From positions 76,670,926 through 76,734,925 of the forward strand of contig OX104117.1 in NCBI GenBank assembly GCA_944474755.1: a DNA stretch of 64,000 nucleotides, in the 5' to 3' direction. The stretch comes from Limnoperna fortunei (Eukaryota > Mollusca > Bivalvia > Mytilida > Modiolidae). This document shows positions 13,101-25,100 of the stretch, one piece after another. Numbering within the stretch: the first letter of the stretch is position 1; each line of letters opens with the position of its first letter. The notes beneath the pieces were generated by a model that saw only the letters and a program-made list of their open reading frames with translations, was not told the origin of the DNA and ran no database searches. Position numbers and translations under genes: made by a program.

Positions 13101-16100
13101 CCTATTTTCTTTTCTGTGACCTGTTACATGTATAATTGGTTTCGTATATTAATCCGACCTGTCCCCAAATCGATACAGAATTATATCAAATTTTGCATAG
13201 ACATTGCCTCTTTTTGACAGACATCATTTCTACATACAATTAAATAAAAAAAACTAGTTATTTTGATGTATTCATGTATATTTGTATTTAGTTTAAAACT
13301 TTTAAAAATTCAAGTATAAAACTGCTATGGTTAAATAATTGTGAAACTGCTGAACAAGCATTGTCAATTAAAATAAATTGCTTTCTTAACAAAAAGATGA
13401 AAACATTGCAAAATGTACAACGATTCTTGTCGCAGTTTTATTTCACATGCAATAAAAGTAGTTACACAAGCATACTTTCAATTACACTGGTTTGTCTGAG
13501 TGTTTAGGGGTTTCATGGCGTCCAGTTTTTATTGCGGGTTGGGTGGGAGGAAGCCGGACTACAGGCTAAAACCAACAATCTTTGTCAATTAAGTTGGGGT
13601 CGAGCACACCCTACCTGTAGTCATCCAAAAATCCGCAACCTGTTGACAGGCATATGATAACTAGTAGATAACTAACCAATCAGCCAACAAGGACCTTAAC
13701 AACGCCGGGAACAAAAGTCCGTGGAAACTCCGGTTAAGCGTATAATTTGTTACAGTCATGTCGACAAAACAGAACCGTTTCAAAACTTGCCTTTATAAAG
13801 AGCGTCCTTCAATTTGAATAATTACTTATTTCACTGATTGATTTATTGATTGGATGTTTGGTTTTTCCAGCGAGCAGTATTTCAGCTTTTTCCAGGGCGA
13901 GAACAAGTTTAAAAAATCAATTTGAGAAAGATGGACCAAAGGGCAAAAATGTAAAAATTGCACTGGAAAAATATTAGGTATTTGTCGGGGCGGAAAATTT
14001 ACCTTTTTGAAGCTACGCTTTTTCAAAATCTAAAACAACGATCCTTATCGTGCAAGGAGCGTAACACTTTCTAAACACGTCATCCACTATGGTCCGCGGC
14101 CAGGCTTTGCTGTATTATGCCTCCTGAGGACGTGCTGGCCAGCTCTGTCAACCCTAGTTACTAATTTTGAATACTCCAGAATTTTAAGGAAAACATTTAT
14201 ACTTATATATCATTAAATATCGAATGCCTATAAAAGATATGGTAAAATAAACCAATTGTTACTAAAATGCTAAAAGCAGAATTGATTTCACCTTAGGCTT
14301 TCATGTTCACAACTCTTTAATTGAGATTGTGTAAATTCGTGTGACACAATGTAATAGTGAATAAAATATATAATATATGTTTTCGTTTTTGTTGTTAATC
14401 TTATTTAGTATTATACCCCGGAATTCTTAGTAATTTGACAGAGAAAGAAAACTTTGATCAAACCGCGACAAATGATCTTTTGAAAAGTTTATAATAAAAA
14501 AACGCGACCTCTGTGGTAAAGCTAGCAGTGATCCTCCATTGAAAAATGTAGCCTTTTGTAGCACTTATAACGTGCGTATATTCATTGCCATCCTTAAAAT
14601 GGGTCTTTGCAGCTATATGGGTTGATAAATTTACCGTCCATGTATAGTCACAGCACCAAATACAATTTTTACATTTTTTGGACAGGTGCATTTTAACAAG
14701 TCCCTTTTCGTAATGTGGGTAAATGTTTCAGCAAAAACAAAAATTAAAAGGAACAAAAATGCTGAAAATGCATACCTTTTACACTGAGTGATGCAGTTCT
14801 GACTCTGTTGTTAATATTGACTGTATAATACCCAGAATCTTCTAAATCACATTGCAATATTGACAGGCTATGAACTTTTCCAAATTGTAGCATTTTATAT
14901 TTTTGGTCATTTTTCAGCTTTGTTCCGTTTTTGCTCCAGCATGCAGGAAAGCCGTCTTCTACAACTTCACAAATGAACTGTACCTGTACCCCTTCAATAC
15001 ATTCAGTACTTTGGGGGTTCTTTGTAAAGTACTCTGTCAATAATGTATATAATATATATGCAATTGACATGTTTAAGATTTAGGGATTTAAGGACGTAGA
15101 TGAGTAGTATGTGTGTGAGATTTGTGTTTCTTCGGTTTTGTAAACATTTGTACTAATGAGTTCGAACTGCTGAATTACATACAAGAAAATAAAAAATATA
15201 ATCCCAATATATACAAACAAATTGACAAAAAACATATTTACTAGTTGGTAATCTAAAAGAGCATTACATTATTAGTATTTTTTGTGCTCAATAGTAAGTC
15301 TCTATGTCCTATTGCCTATTATCTCTCTTGTACATGTAGAAAATATAAGAAATCCTTCTAGCTATTTGTCTGCACATGTAAAAGTTAATGTTTATAAATA
15401 AATTTATGTTCTAAAAAATTTGCTGTGAATATTAAAAGAAAAATTACACGATTTACCTGTTACATGCAAGCATGCCGTTCTTTCAATGCCGTTAACATTA
15501 ACGGTGTAGCGTCCTTTATCAGAGAGACTAATGTTCTTCATGTCCAGATGAATTGAGCCAAACATTTTACACATTAATTTATCAGAGTTTACTAACTCAA
15601 ACCCATCTCTTGACCACATCGAGCATAGGCCTTGTTGTTTCGTCCATATCTCAAAGTGAGCATCACAGCCTTCAATAACCGTGACATCACTAAGATCTTT
15701 GACTATACTATCTGAAGAGATCAGAATTATAATTCAGTTATAACATAAATAAGTAAAATATGTACTTTAACCTTAATCCATAACTGTAAGATTTGTTTAC
15801 AAAATGTTCGCCATAATAAACAAAGTGTGACCTTGGGCCAAAATGTGTGACGTGTGCAAATGTCACGTATTAAGATTTTTTATGCAGTTTTCAAAAGAGA
15901 CGCTGAAATCACAATACCTTATCTATACCCACAAGCTTCTACAGAGGCAGTTATTTTTGTTCTGTTGGTCTATCCATTACTCTACTGATGCATTGTTTGT
16001 TAATTTTATTTCGTCCTTAATATAGTTAAAATATTGCTAGCTGGACGTGATATTAAACATTCAATTAATCAACCAAAAATTTTGCCGCCGCCATATAAGG

Positions 16101-19100
16101 ACTGGCTTTTGCATAGCACACACTCGGGTCTTATTTACGTCATATCAAATATAACTGGATAGTCTTAATGTGACCAAGAACACACCGTACAACTTGGTCC
16201 CTTCGACCTCTAAAAAAAGTAAACTTGTATGGCGAAGCAGTTGTTCGATCTCTTAAAGTAAACAGTTTAAAATCCTTTCAGCAATTTGGACCCTTGACGG
16301 CAAATTTTTCCTGGATTACCACATGACTAGGTGATTTGCCGCCTGCACCAATCATTCATTTTTTTAAATAATTTTGTTCGCTATGAAGACTGACGATTAT
16401 GCATCCTTTCTCTATTATCTTGACAGTTTGTTACCTCGATTTTTAATATACATTTAGTATTTTATTATTACGTACCTGCAGATGGAATTTGGTTTTCCTC
16501 TAAACTTGCCACAGGAAAGGCAACAGTATTACCTAACTTCTTATCCACATTATGTTTTTGCGGTTCATCTAAGGGTAAAATTAAAATGTTGGATTTTTTG
16601 TTCAGTTACTTCGAGTCGATAACATCGACTTGCATACACGATATTGCTATCAACAAGTCCTCGTTTGTTTAAATGTGATAAAAATCTATTATGACATCAG
16701 CCAATATTTCTATACCCCCGCTCGACAGAGTCGGGGGTATATAGTGGTCCTCATGTCCTTCCATCAGTCCACATTTGGTTTCCGGACAATAATTCAAAAC
16801 GTTAACATCCGATTCGAATGAAACTTTGGGATTTTGTTATATATCAGGTTGGTAAGAAGCCTATTGCTATTGGGGGAATTCCGTCAAATTTGAAGATCAC
16901 AGTCCTCGAAAAACGTAAGAAATTTTAACAAAAAAATGTTTCCGGACAATTACTCAAAACGTTTGCATCCGATTTAAAATACATTTAGTATTTTATTATT
17001 ACGTACCTGCAGATGGAATTTGGTTTTCCTCTAAACTTGCCACAGGAAAGGCAACAGTATTACCTAACTTCTTATCCACATTATGTTTTTGCGGTTCATC
17101 TAAGGGTAAAATTAAAATGTTGGATTTTTTTGTTCAGTTACTTCGAGTCGATAACATCGACTTGCATTCACGATATTCCTATCAACAAGTCCTCGTTTGT
17201 TTAAATGTGATAGAAATCTATTATGACATCAGCCAATATTTCTATGCCCCCGCTCGACAGAGTCGCGGGTATTTAGTGGTCCTCATGTCCTTCCATCAGT
17301 CCACATTTGGTTTCCGGACAATAACTCAAAAAGTTCACATCCGATTCAAATGAAACTTTGGGATATTGTTATATATCAGGTTGGTAAGAAGTCTATTGCT
17401 ATTAGGGGAATTCCGTCAATTTTTAAAATCACAGGCCACGAAAAACGTAAGAAATTTTAAAAAAGAAATGTTTCCGGACAATTACTCAAAACGTTTGCAT
17501 CCGATTTGAATGAAACTTTAGGATATATCAGGTTGGTAAAAAGCCTATTGATTTTGGGGGAAATCCGTTAAATTTCAAGGTCGCAGTCTATAATACATGT
17601 TAGTAATTTTTACAAAAAAGTTGTTTCCGGACGATAACTCAAAAAGTTTGAATGAAACTTTGGGATATTGTTATATATCAGGTTGGTAAGACGCGTATCG
17701 ATTTTGAGGGAATTCCATGAGACTCTAGGTCACAGTCAACCAAAAACGTTAGAAATTGTAACATAAAAGCTGTTTCCGGACAAAAACTCAAATGTTTTCA
17801 TCCGATTTTAATGAAACTTTGGGAATTTGTTATATATCAGGTTGGTAAAAAACCTATTGATTTTGGGGGAAATCTGTCAAATTTCAAGGTCAGTCTACGA
17901 TAAACAAACGCAGGGGTATCAGTGATCGCTAGATAGACTTTGTCTAGTTCAAATAGGAATAAACAAAAGCTGACAAATACAAATATTATTGTATTTGTAT
18001 ATAGATTGTTAATTATCTTTATATTATTTCGGTCTTTAAATACTGAATTACCTGTAGTTTTAATTAAAATGACACATACCATTTACTTGTGTTGTAAGTA
18101 AAGAAGTTATCATTAGTAATTATCAATTTCATTTTATTTGATAACTCCTTTCTACAATTCATGATCGCCAGTTACCCAGAAAAATGTAATCAGATAAACC
18201 TTGGTAATATTTTACAACGAAAACTTAAGTAAGTACAAGTTTTGATTTGTTATTTAACAGATACATACCGTGGACACGAGATGTCAGTGTAGCAGTTACG
18301 ATAGGTAATTCGTCCAATTCATTTGAGTTGATTATTCGTTTTACTAATCCTCCAAGTTCTAAGTGCAATAGCTGCTCAGAATACAAAAGTTCAGGCTTGA
18401 CGATCAATTCCAATTGACGTGCTCCTGGACTAATAAAGTCGCCAGAACACGACTCCAATCCATCACTGTCCAAGCCTAACCCTAGTTCAATGCAATCTAT
18501 AAACAAATATAAACAGAAAAGAAACAAATAAGACATTTTGAATACACGTATCACCTATCAATATAAGTATCATTCTACCTCTTCATATGACGGATAAAAA
18601 ACTCCGGTTTTATAACATAAACTGCATTTAGATTTTATTGTACAAGTATATCACTTAAATTATTAATTTTGCAAAAAGTACAAAAAACTGCGTCCAATAA
18701 TAACATACAAAAATATTTTACAACTGTATAATAATGCTTAATGCTATAATTCTATTGATATATATTTGTCCAAATTGTCAGAAATGAAGGCGTATATAAC
18801 CTATCTGGTTACTGTGTCTTTACGGGTGAATACATAGGGCAATATGTTATAATACGGACATCATGACCGCAAACTACGTTATGGTAACGTTTAGATGGTG
18901 TTACTCTCTTTGCACGATAAAGACCCTTTGTCTAGATTTTGAGTAAACGTATTGTAGCCGATACACAAGTCATTTCTAACGAACTTTCTAGTTTGTTTAC
19001 TAGCAGTCCAATTAATGCCCATTATCATCATGAGTATTGATGAAATACTGCTGCTTTATGGAACGTTTAGAAAACATGCAATCAATTAACTAATCAATGG

Positions 19101-22100
19101 AAAAGACTACATAATTTGTGCATAAAAAATGGCATGATCTCACATAGCCCGAAATCTAGGTGCTTAAGTTTGCACTAAGTTGATTGATTTGATTGATTGG
19201 ATGTCTGCTTTACGTCCAGCGAGCAGTATTTCAGCTATTTTCAGGACGGGAACAAGTTAACAAACAATAAATCAACGGAGGGGGTGAATGGCTCACAGGG
19301 AATACAATTTTGACTGCTACAGGAAAAGTATGGAGTTTTTGGGTAGGGGCGGAAAATTTAGACTTTGGTAGCGGCTACAATGAGCCTACTCTTTTTTGAA
19401 ATCTATAAAAGGGGTCTTTATCGTGCAAGGAGCGTGGCACTCTCCAAACACGTTACCCACTACGGTCCGCGGTCAGGCTTTCTGTATTATGACCTGACAA
19501 CCCCCCAACGAGAGGGTCTCTTCTATCCGCCACCTGGGGACGCACTGGGCTGCTCTGTGGGTCGAGCACTGGGAACCCTCCCAGTATGGTCCCACTAATT
19601 TGAGAAAAATTTAATAAAGCTATCTAATTTGCTTTAAAATGTTACTAATGTGCATACCAACTTCACTGATAAGTACAACGTTGATCTGTTCTGTATCATT
19701 TATGTTTACAAACTGAAGAATCCTTTGAATGAAGGACGACAAAGCCTCTGCTAGTTTTGAGTCAGACATTAACAATTTGTTGTTTATGCTGACATGTAAA
19801 ACTAAACTTCCAACAGTAGCCTTTTCAAACTGCACCAAGATCTGACCCTCATTTATTTGATCCTTTGTATCATTTAGGTATTTGATCTGTTCTTCATTTA
19901 GTGCAGTATCTTCAATAACGATTGTGACGTTAGTTTTCTCTAAAGTTAATAAATTTATAATTAAGAAATGTCAAGTGATATTAGATAGCTGGAAGTGAAA
20001 AATGAAATATACACTTATACATATATCGGTTAAGTAAAATATGGTTTGCTCTTTTTAATAGAAACAAGAACATAAACCATTGTAAAATGCATATTTTGAA
20101 CCTCATAAAAATGTTGAGTTATAGTTGATTTAATAGTATTGGGCAATTGACGTCTATCTGAATAATAATTTGAACAATTGTATGTTTAAGCTACATATGC
20201 ATGATTTGTTGAAAGAGGTGCTTAAATTTATTGTTTTAAAGCAACGGAAAAAGAAAAGATAGGGTTCAATATCTCATGAAAACGGTTCATAACACCCAGG
20301 CAACTCTCAGCACCTATTAGCGGGTCTTTTCTGGATAATTGACGTTTATTATTCAAAACAAGTGATAAAAGCAATATAGTGTAACATATGCCATCTTATA
20401 TATCTAAAGTATCACTGGCAAACATTTTTGCAGAACTTTTTGAAAGAAACATTTAAATAATGAAAATATACAAAACCTTCCGTCCACACATTGAACTTTT
20501 TCAAATGCTGTTTCAACAAAGCGGTTCAGTTAGTTCCTGCCAGCGGTTAATTGCTAGACTTCACAGTTTTTCAGTTGCAGCCAAAGGTTTGTTACAGTTT
20601 GTCAAACCATTTACTATATTGATTTATTTGTTAATTTGTTCTTGTCATCAATATAGCTAAAATACTACCCGCTGTACATCAGGCAACATACAGTCAATCT
20701 CCATGTTTCCCATTCCCATCTGCAGGTTTAATCATTATATCTGGTTGTTTAATTCAGTGTAAAACTAAATACCAATTTTGTATACGTCAGTGTATAATTT
20801 AGCGGAGACTTGTTTATTTCAGCATAGACACAATGAAAAGAAAATATGAAGACAACGATTTATGAACATCAATGTTTTTTCAAACATCTTTTTTAAATTG
20901 CACTAATAAAAAGGCTTACCATTGTCGGTCAATTCGTTCCGTAATTTTCTGACGAAGCTCTCAAAACTTTTCCCATAATAAAAGTTAATGTGTCTAACTT
21001 TAAAACGTTCTACAAAATATCATCACAGTGCAAGTTACGCAAATATTTTAATAACAATTTAGGGCTTTAACAGAGAGTTGTTGTCATTCACGTCAATGCC
21101 AACATACATTAATTGAAATTCAGTTTAAATATACTAATGAAAAATATTATATTTTGGTATACGTTTTGGAGACATTTCAAAGGCTATATTATTAAGGCGG
21201 TTGTTATGCATAAGCAGTTGGTTTAAAAAGTATCTTTGTTCTGTAAACAACCATCTTACACGAATGTTGTGGCTGTCCCAAGATGACCGAAATCGAGCAT
21301 ACGGACTGTTATTGGTTGGATGTACTGCTATTGGTAGGCAATTGTTTCCACAGAACACTATACGTTTTTAAGCGATGGGCAACCACAAGTAAATCACGTC
21401 CATTTCTGCCCAAGATTCGGAAGTATGCGTAATCACGTGTTAGTATTTTACACCTTCGTAAATGGTTGCCTAAGTCAATTTTAATATTTAAATGTATTTC
21501 GGCATGTATTCTGTATTACGTAACAGATTGCGAGAGCACATTATTAGTATAGGAAGATGAACGATGAGCGATACGCCATGTTTTGCTGCCGCGTCATTAA
21601 GTGGCTCGACTTGCATGGGCTTGACGCATTTACGGTACCGCTTACAGGTTGGAACGACTGTCCTATGACGAGTCTCGCTTCCAACTAGATGACAGCGATC
21701 GCAGATCTAAGGCATATCGGCGTCACGTTAAACGTCGATCCATGTGTTCAAAGAAAAATAGCAAAGAAAACCGACCGAACAACAAGAGCCAAAAGTCAAG
21801 GGACAGTTACAAATCCGGATATAGACAAAACGCAACACAAAAACCAAAAACACAAAAAACAGAAAGAGAGTAACACGAACCCAATAAAAACCATGAGTGC
21901 ACTCAGGTGCTCCGGGCGAGTAAGCAGTGCCTGCCTCTAATTAGACACCCGTCGAGTTACTCATTGTCATGTCTAGGGAAAAGTCAAATCCAGGAATAGG
22001 AATCACTACCAGTCATTCGGCTTATGGTTTTGAGAAGTAAAACAGCAACGGGCAAGTCATTGATCGAAATTTTACTGCTTTTTACTAAAGGGACGTATTC

Positions 22101-25100
22101 TTCAATGGCATGTCATTCCATGCATATAGAATCAAGTTCACACATTCAAGTAACTTTTGAACCAAATATCGCACGACCGCATGTTTCTAGTGCTGTTCCA
22201 ACATTTTATGAAAAACAAAATGTCAATGTGTTACACTGGCCGGCTGATCCACCTGATCTATCACCTTCAAAACATTTATGGAACGAATGAAACTGTAAAT
22301 TACGTTGTCTACAAAATCTAACCGTTATGTTGCCGAAAACTGGGCCAGCACTAGTAAAACATTTAGAAAAAAAAACATTTTCCAAGCTCTCCTGGCTAAT
22401 TATATCTATCAAAGAGGGGTCCTTTGATGCTTGCATTAATCCGAATTAGATTCAAAACGTCTACTGATGTTGTGATTACTTTAATTACACTACTGGCTAA
22501 AAAAATGACTGTAAATACCAGTTCCAGTCGTTTTTCGTCTGTCACTGACTGAGATTGACTGCACAAAACTGCAAAAATGTCTGTAAAAGACTGCAAACGT
22601 TGTGTCAGACAATAATTTTTACTGTGACAGTCATTTTATGCCTGTCACAGACATATTTCGTCCGTCACAGACATTTTTTCCGTTGGCGCAGTCATTTTAT
22701 GTCTGTTACAACGGCGTATCTATTGTATCAGTCAAAAAATGCCTGTCGCAGTCATTTTTTCCGTTGACTCAGTCGGAAATCGTCTGTTACAACGGCGTTA
22801 CCGTTGTATCAGTCAAAAAATGTCTGTCACAGACATTTTCTCCGTTGTATCAGACAAAATACGACTGTCACAACGCCTGGTAATTATTATTGTTTTATTA
22901 TTGTAAATTTATTAACAGCGACCGATTTATATTTTAAATTTTAATTTCTTTTATGAAAATATTCGGAATTAAACAAAAAAATCTCTATTGGAAATTGATC
23001 TCTCGCACACTTTACGATTACAAATGTTTTAACGCCTGATAATTATTATTTGTATTGTTGTTAACCCGTCGATTAATTTTCTAAATGTCAAGTTATTTTA
23101 TGAAAATGTTCGGAATTCAACAAAAAACATCTATTGGAAATTTGATCATCTTCTACATTTTTATAATAATATTTTCTTCAAAGTTAAACAAAATATGATG
23201 ACATTGCTTATTTATTAAGTTATGTCGAAAATTATTTTACAATTATAGTTAGTATAAATATGTTTAGCTATTTTAAATACAATATTTAAAAAAAAATCAA
23301 ATCATGTTTGTTTTCTATTGCTTAAAATATTAGGTAATTCAGTAAACATTATAAAGTTGTTGATGACCACGGGGCGCTTCCGATTTAAAGAAGGACACAT
23401 GTGGTTAATTATGTTACAGGTAATCCCGCCTCACTGATCAAAGTTCAAGTTTATGAAACATTGGGCTGCATCATGTGAAAACATTACACAGGTGACCGGT
23501 AATTAACGATACTAAAATCGACACGTGCAGATAAATATGCAAATATCTCTAAAACTACAAAATAAAAAAAAATTGGTAAAAACTATACTAGTAGTTTGAG
23601 GTTTTTCTACGGACCAAATAAATTTACAGTTATAGATTGTACGGTTATCTTGTAAGTAAACTTCAACCCCTTTTGTTCTACAGACAAACACTAAATTTTT
23701 AAAGGTGTTTATTTTTAATTGTCTACATTGACTCTAAAATCATACCATAGAAAGACAAAGTGCCACAGAACAATTAACGGACACACACTTTATCGAATGA
23801 AACTGAATCGAGTGCGCCGTTTCGCACAAAGTTGACATGTATTCGAGAAAAATCATTCGATATATGTCCAGTGAGCAGTTGTAAGTATAATATATAGTAT
23901 ATACACATATAACTGTGTCTGACAGTTTCGGTGTCTCTGTAAAAAGAAAACGGAAATTTTAGGCAACACACAGTTAAAGTTTATGGTTTCTAAAATAAAT
24001 ATACAAATCGTCTCCTTTGCAAAAGCTTTCCCCAAATGTTGTACGATTTTATTTGCAAATTTGAGTGCTAACATAAGTTAACGATGTTATCGTTCGTACA
24101 TCGGGCATTTATCATTCGTACGACGTTCGTGCATTGTTCGTACATCGTTAGTATATGGTTAAACGTAAATCGTTTTTCTATCGTAGAACATATATCATTA
24201 ACGTGAAATCGACCCTAATTTATTAATATAGGGATGATTAATATTTGATCACTGTACTAATATAAAAAGGTTAATAACTTTTTATCGTTCAAACCGCAGG
24301 GCCACACGGAAAGTTGTATTACCCGATACTATCTCACCTCCGATCTTCTGGACCAGTAAGCTATATCGTGACTACTTCCAGCATATGATAGATTGGCTAG
24401 TCATACGGACTGTTCATACAGGCTAGCGAAACGACTTTTACTTTAATTAAACTTGTTACGAAGTGGCGTCTGTATTGGCTTTTTATCGATTATCGGTCAG
24501 TCGTATTGGCCCTGGACCCTACGGGTCTCGGGATCTGTATATCCAACCTAGAATCAATACAAGGGCCAATACATATTCAGCCAGTTAGTAACACTGAAGC
24601 ATTGTTTCTCCAGCTTGCATGGTAGGGTTTTCCTTTATTCTATCAAGAAGTGTATAAGGTTTTTACATCATAAACGAAATAAACCATTATAAATTTGAAT
24701 AATGGAATTTGAAAATCAGACTTCTTTTAGTTTTTACTTGTTCGAGTACACCACGAACATTGTCCCTGCGCATATGTACATAAGTAATAAATACACTTCA
24801 AAGACATATACACGACCTGTATTGTATTCGGTTATTGTAATTAACAAAATTAACAATAATTCTGTAGTTCAGATTTAAAAAAACGGCACTCAGAACTGAA
24901 ATAAAAAAAATTAAGGTATATTATTGTGCACACGATCTTTTGATTTCTTTAATAAATATTTAGGGGGCCTCGGTGGCCGAGTGGTCAAGATAGTTCGTCT
25001 ACAATTGATCACGTGGTCTGTCAACACTGAGATTGCGGGTTCGATTCTCACTGCAGGCAGGGTGTACTCGACTCCAATCTTAATTGACAAGGATTGTCAG

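Larger units (their letters stand above)
11426..14775 (-). other. Intron between Ig2 and ROC exons
   Basis: Holds the short GACGGAT element (12.5 kb), a SINE (13.5 kb) and a dispersed repeat (13.8 kb). Nothing else is recognised. Confidence 0.65.
16441..17510. repeat. ~531-bp tandem duplication carrying an exon
   Basis: 16441-16971 and 16977 onward are near-identical, including the 93-base exon, its splice sites and a ACCCCCGCTCGACAGAGTCG segment downstream. Confidence 0.85.

Noticed and set aside
18040..18085. Tiny extra exon before GTATGT at 18060
   Set aside because: Any frame compatible with phase 1 meets a TAA; a six-base exon would be needed.
22602..22883. 93-codon frame and its mirror at 26882-27142
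   Set aside because: Both are readings of the CACTA subterminal repeats; the peptide repeats simply mirror the DNA repeats.
24962..25040. Possible true tRNA-Ser or tRNA-Leu gene
   Set aside because: A and B boxes are present, but the body and tail are those of a SINE, it is repeated elsewhere, and no acceptor stem closes.
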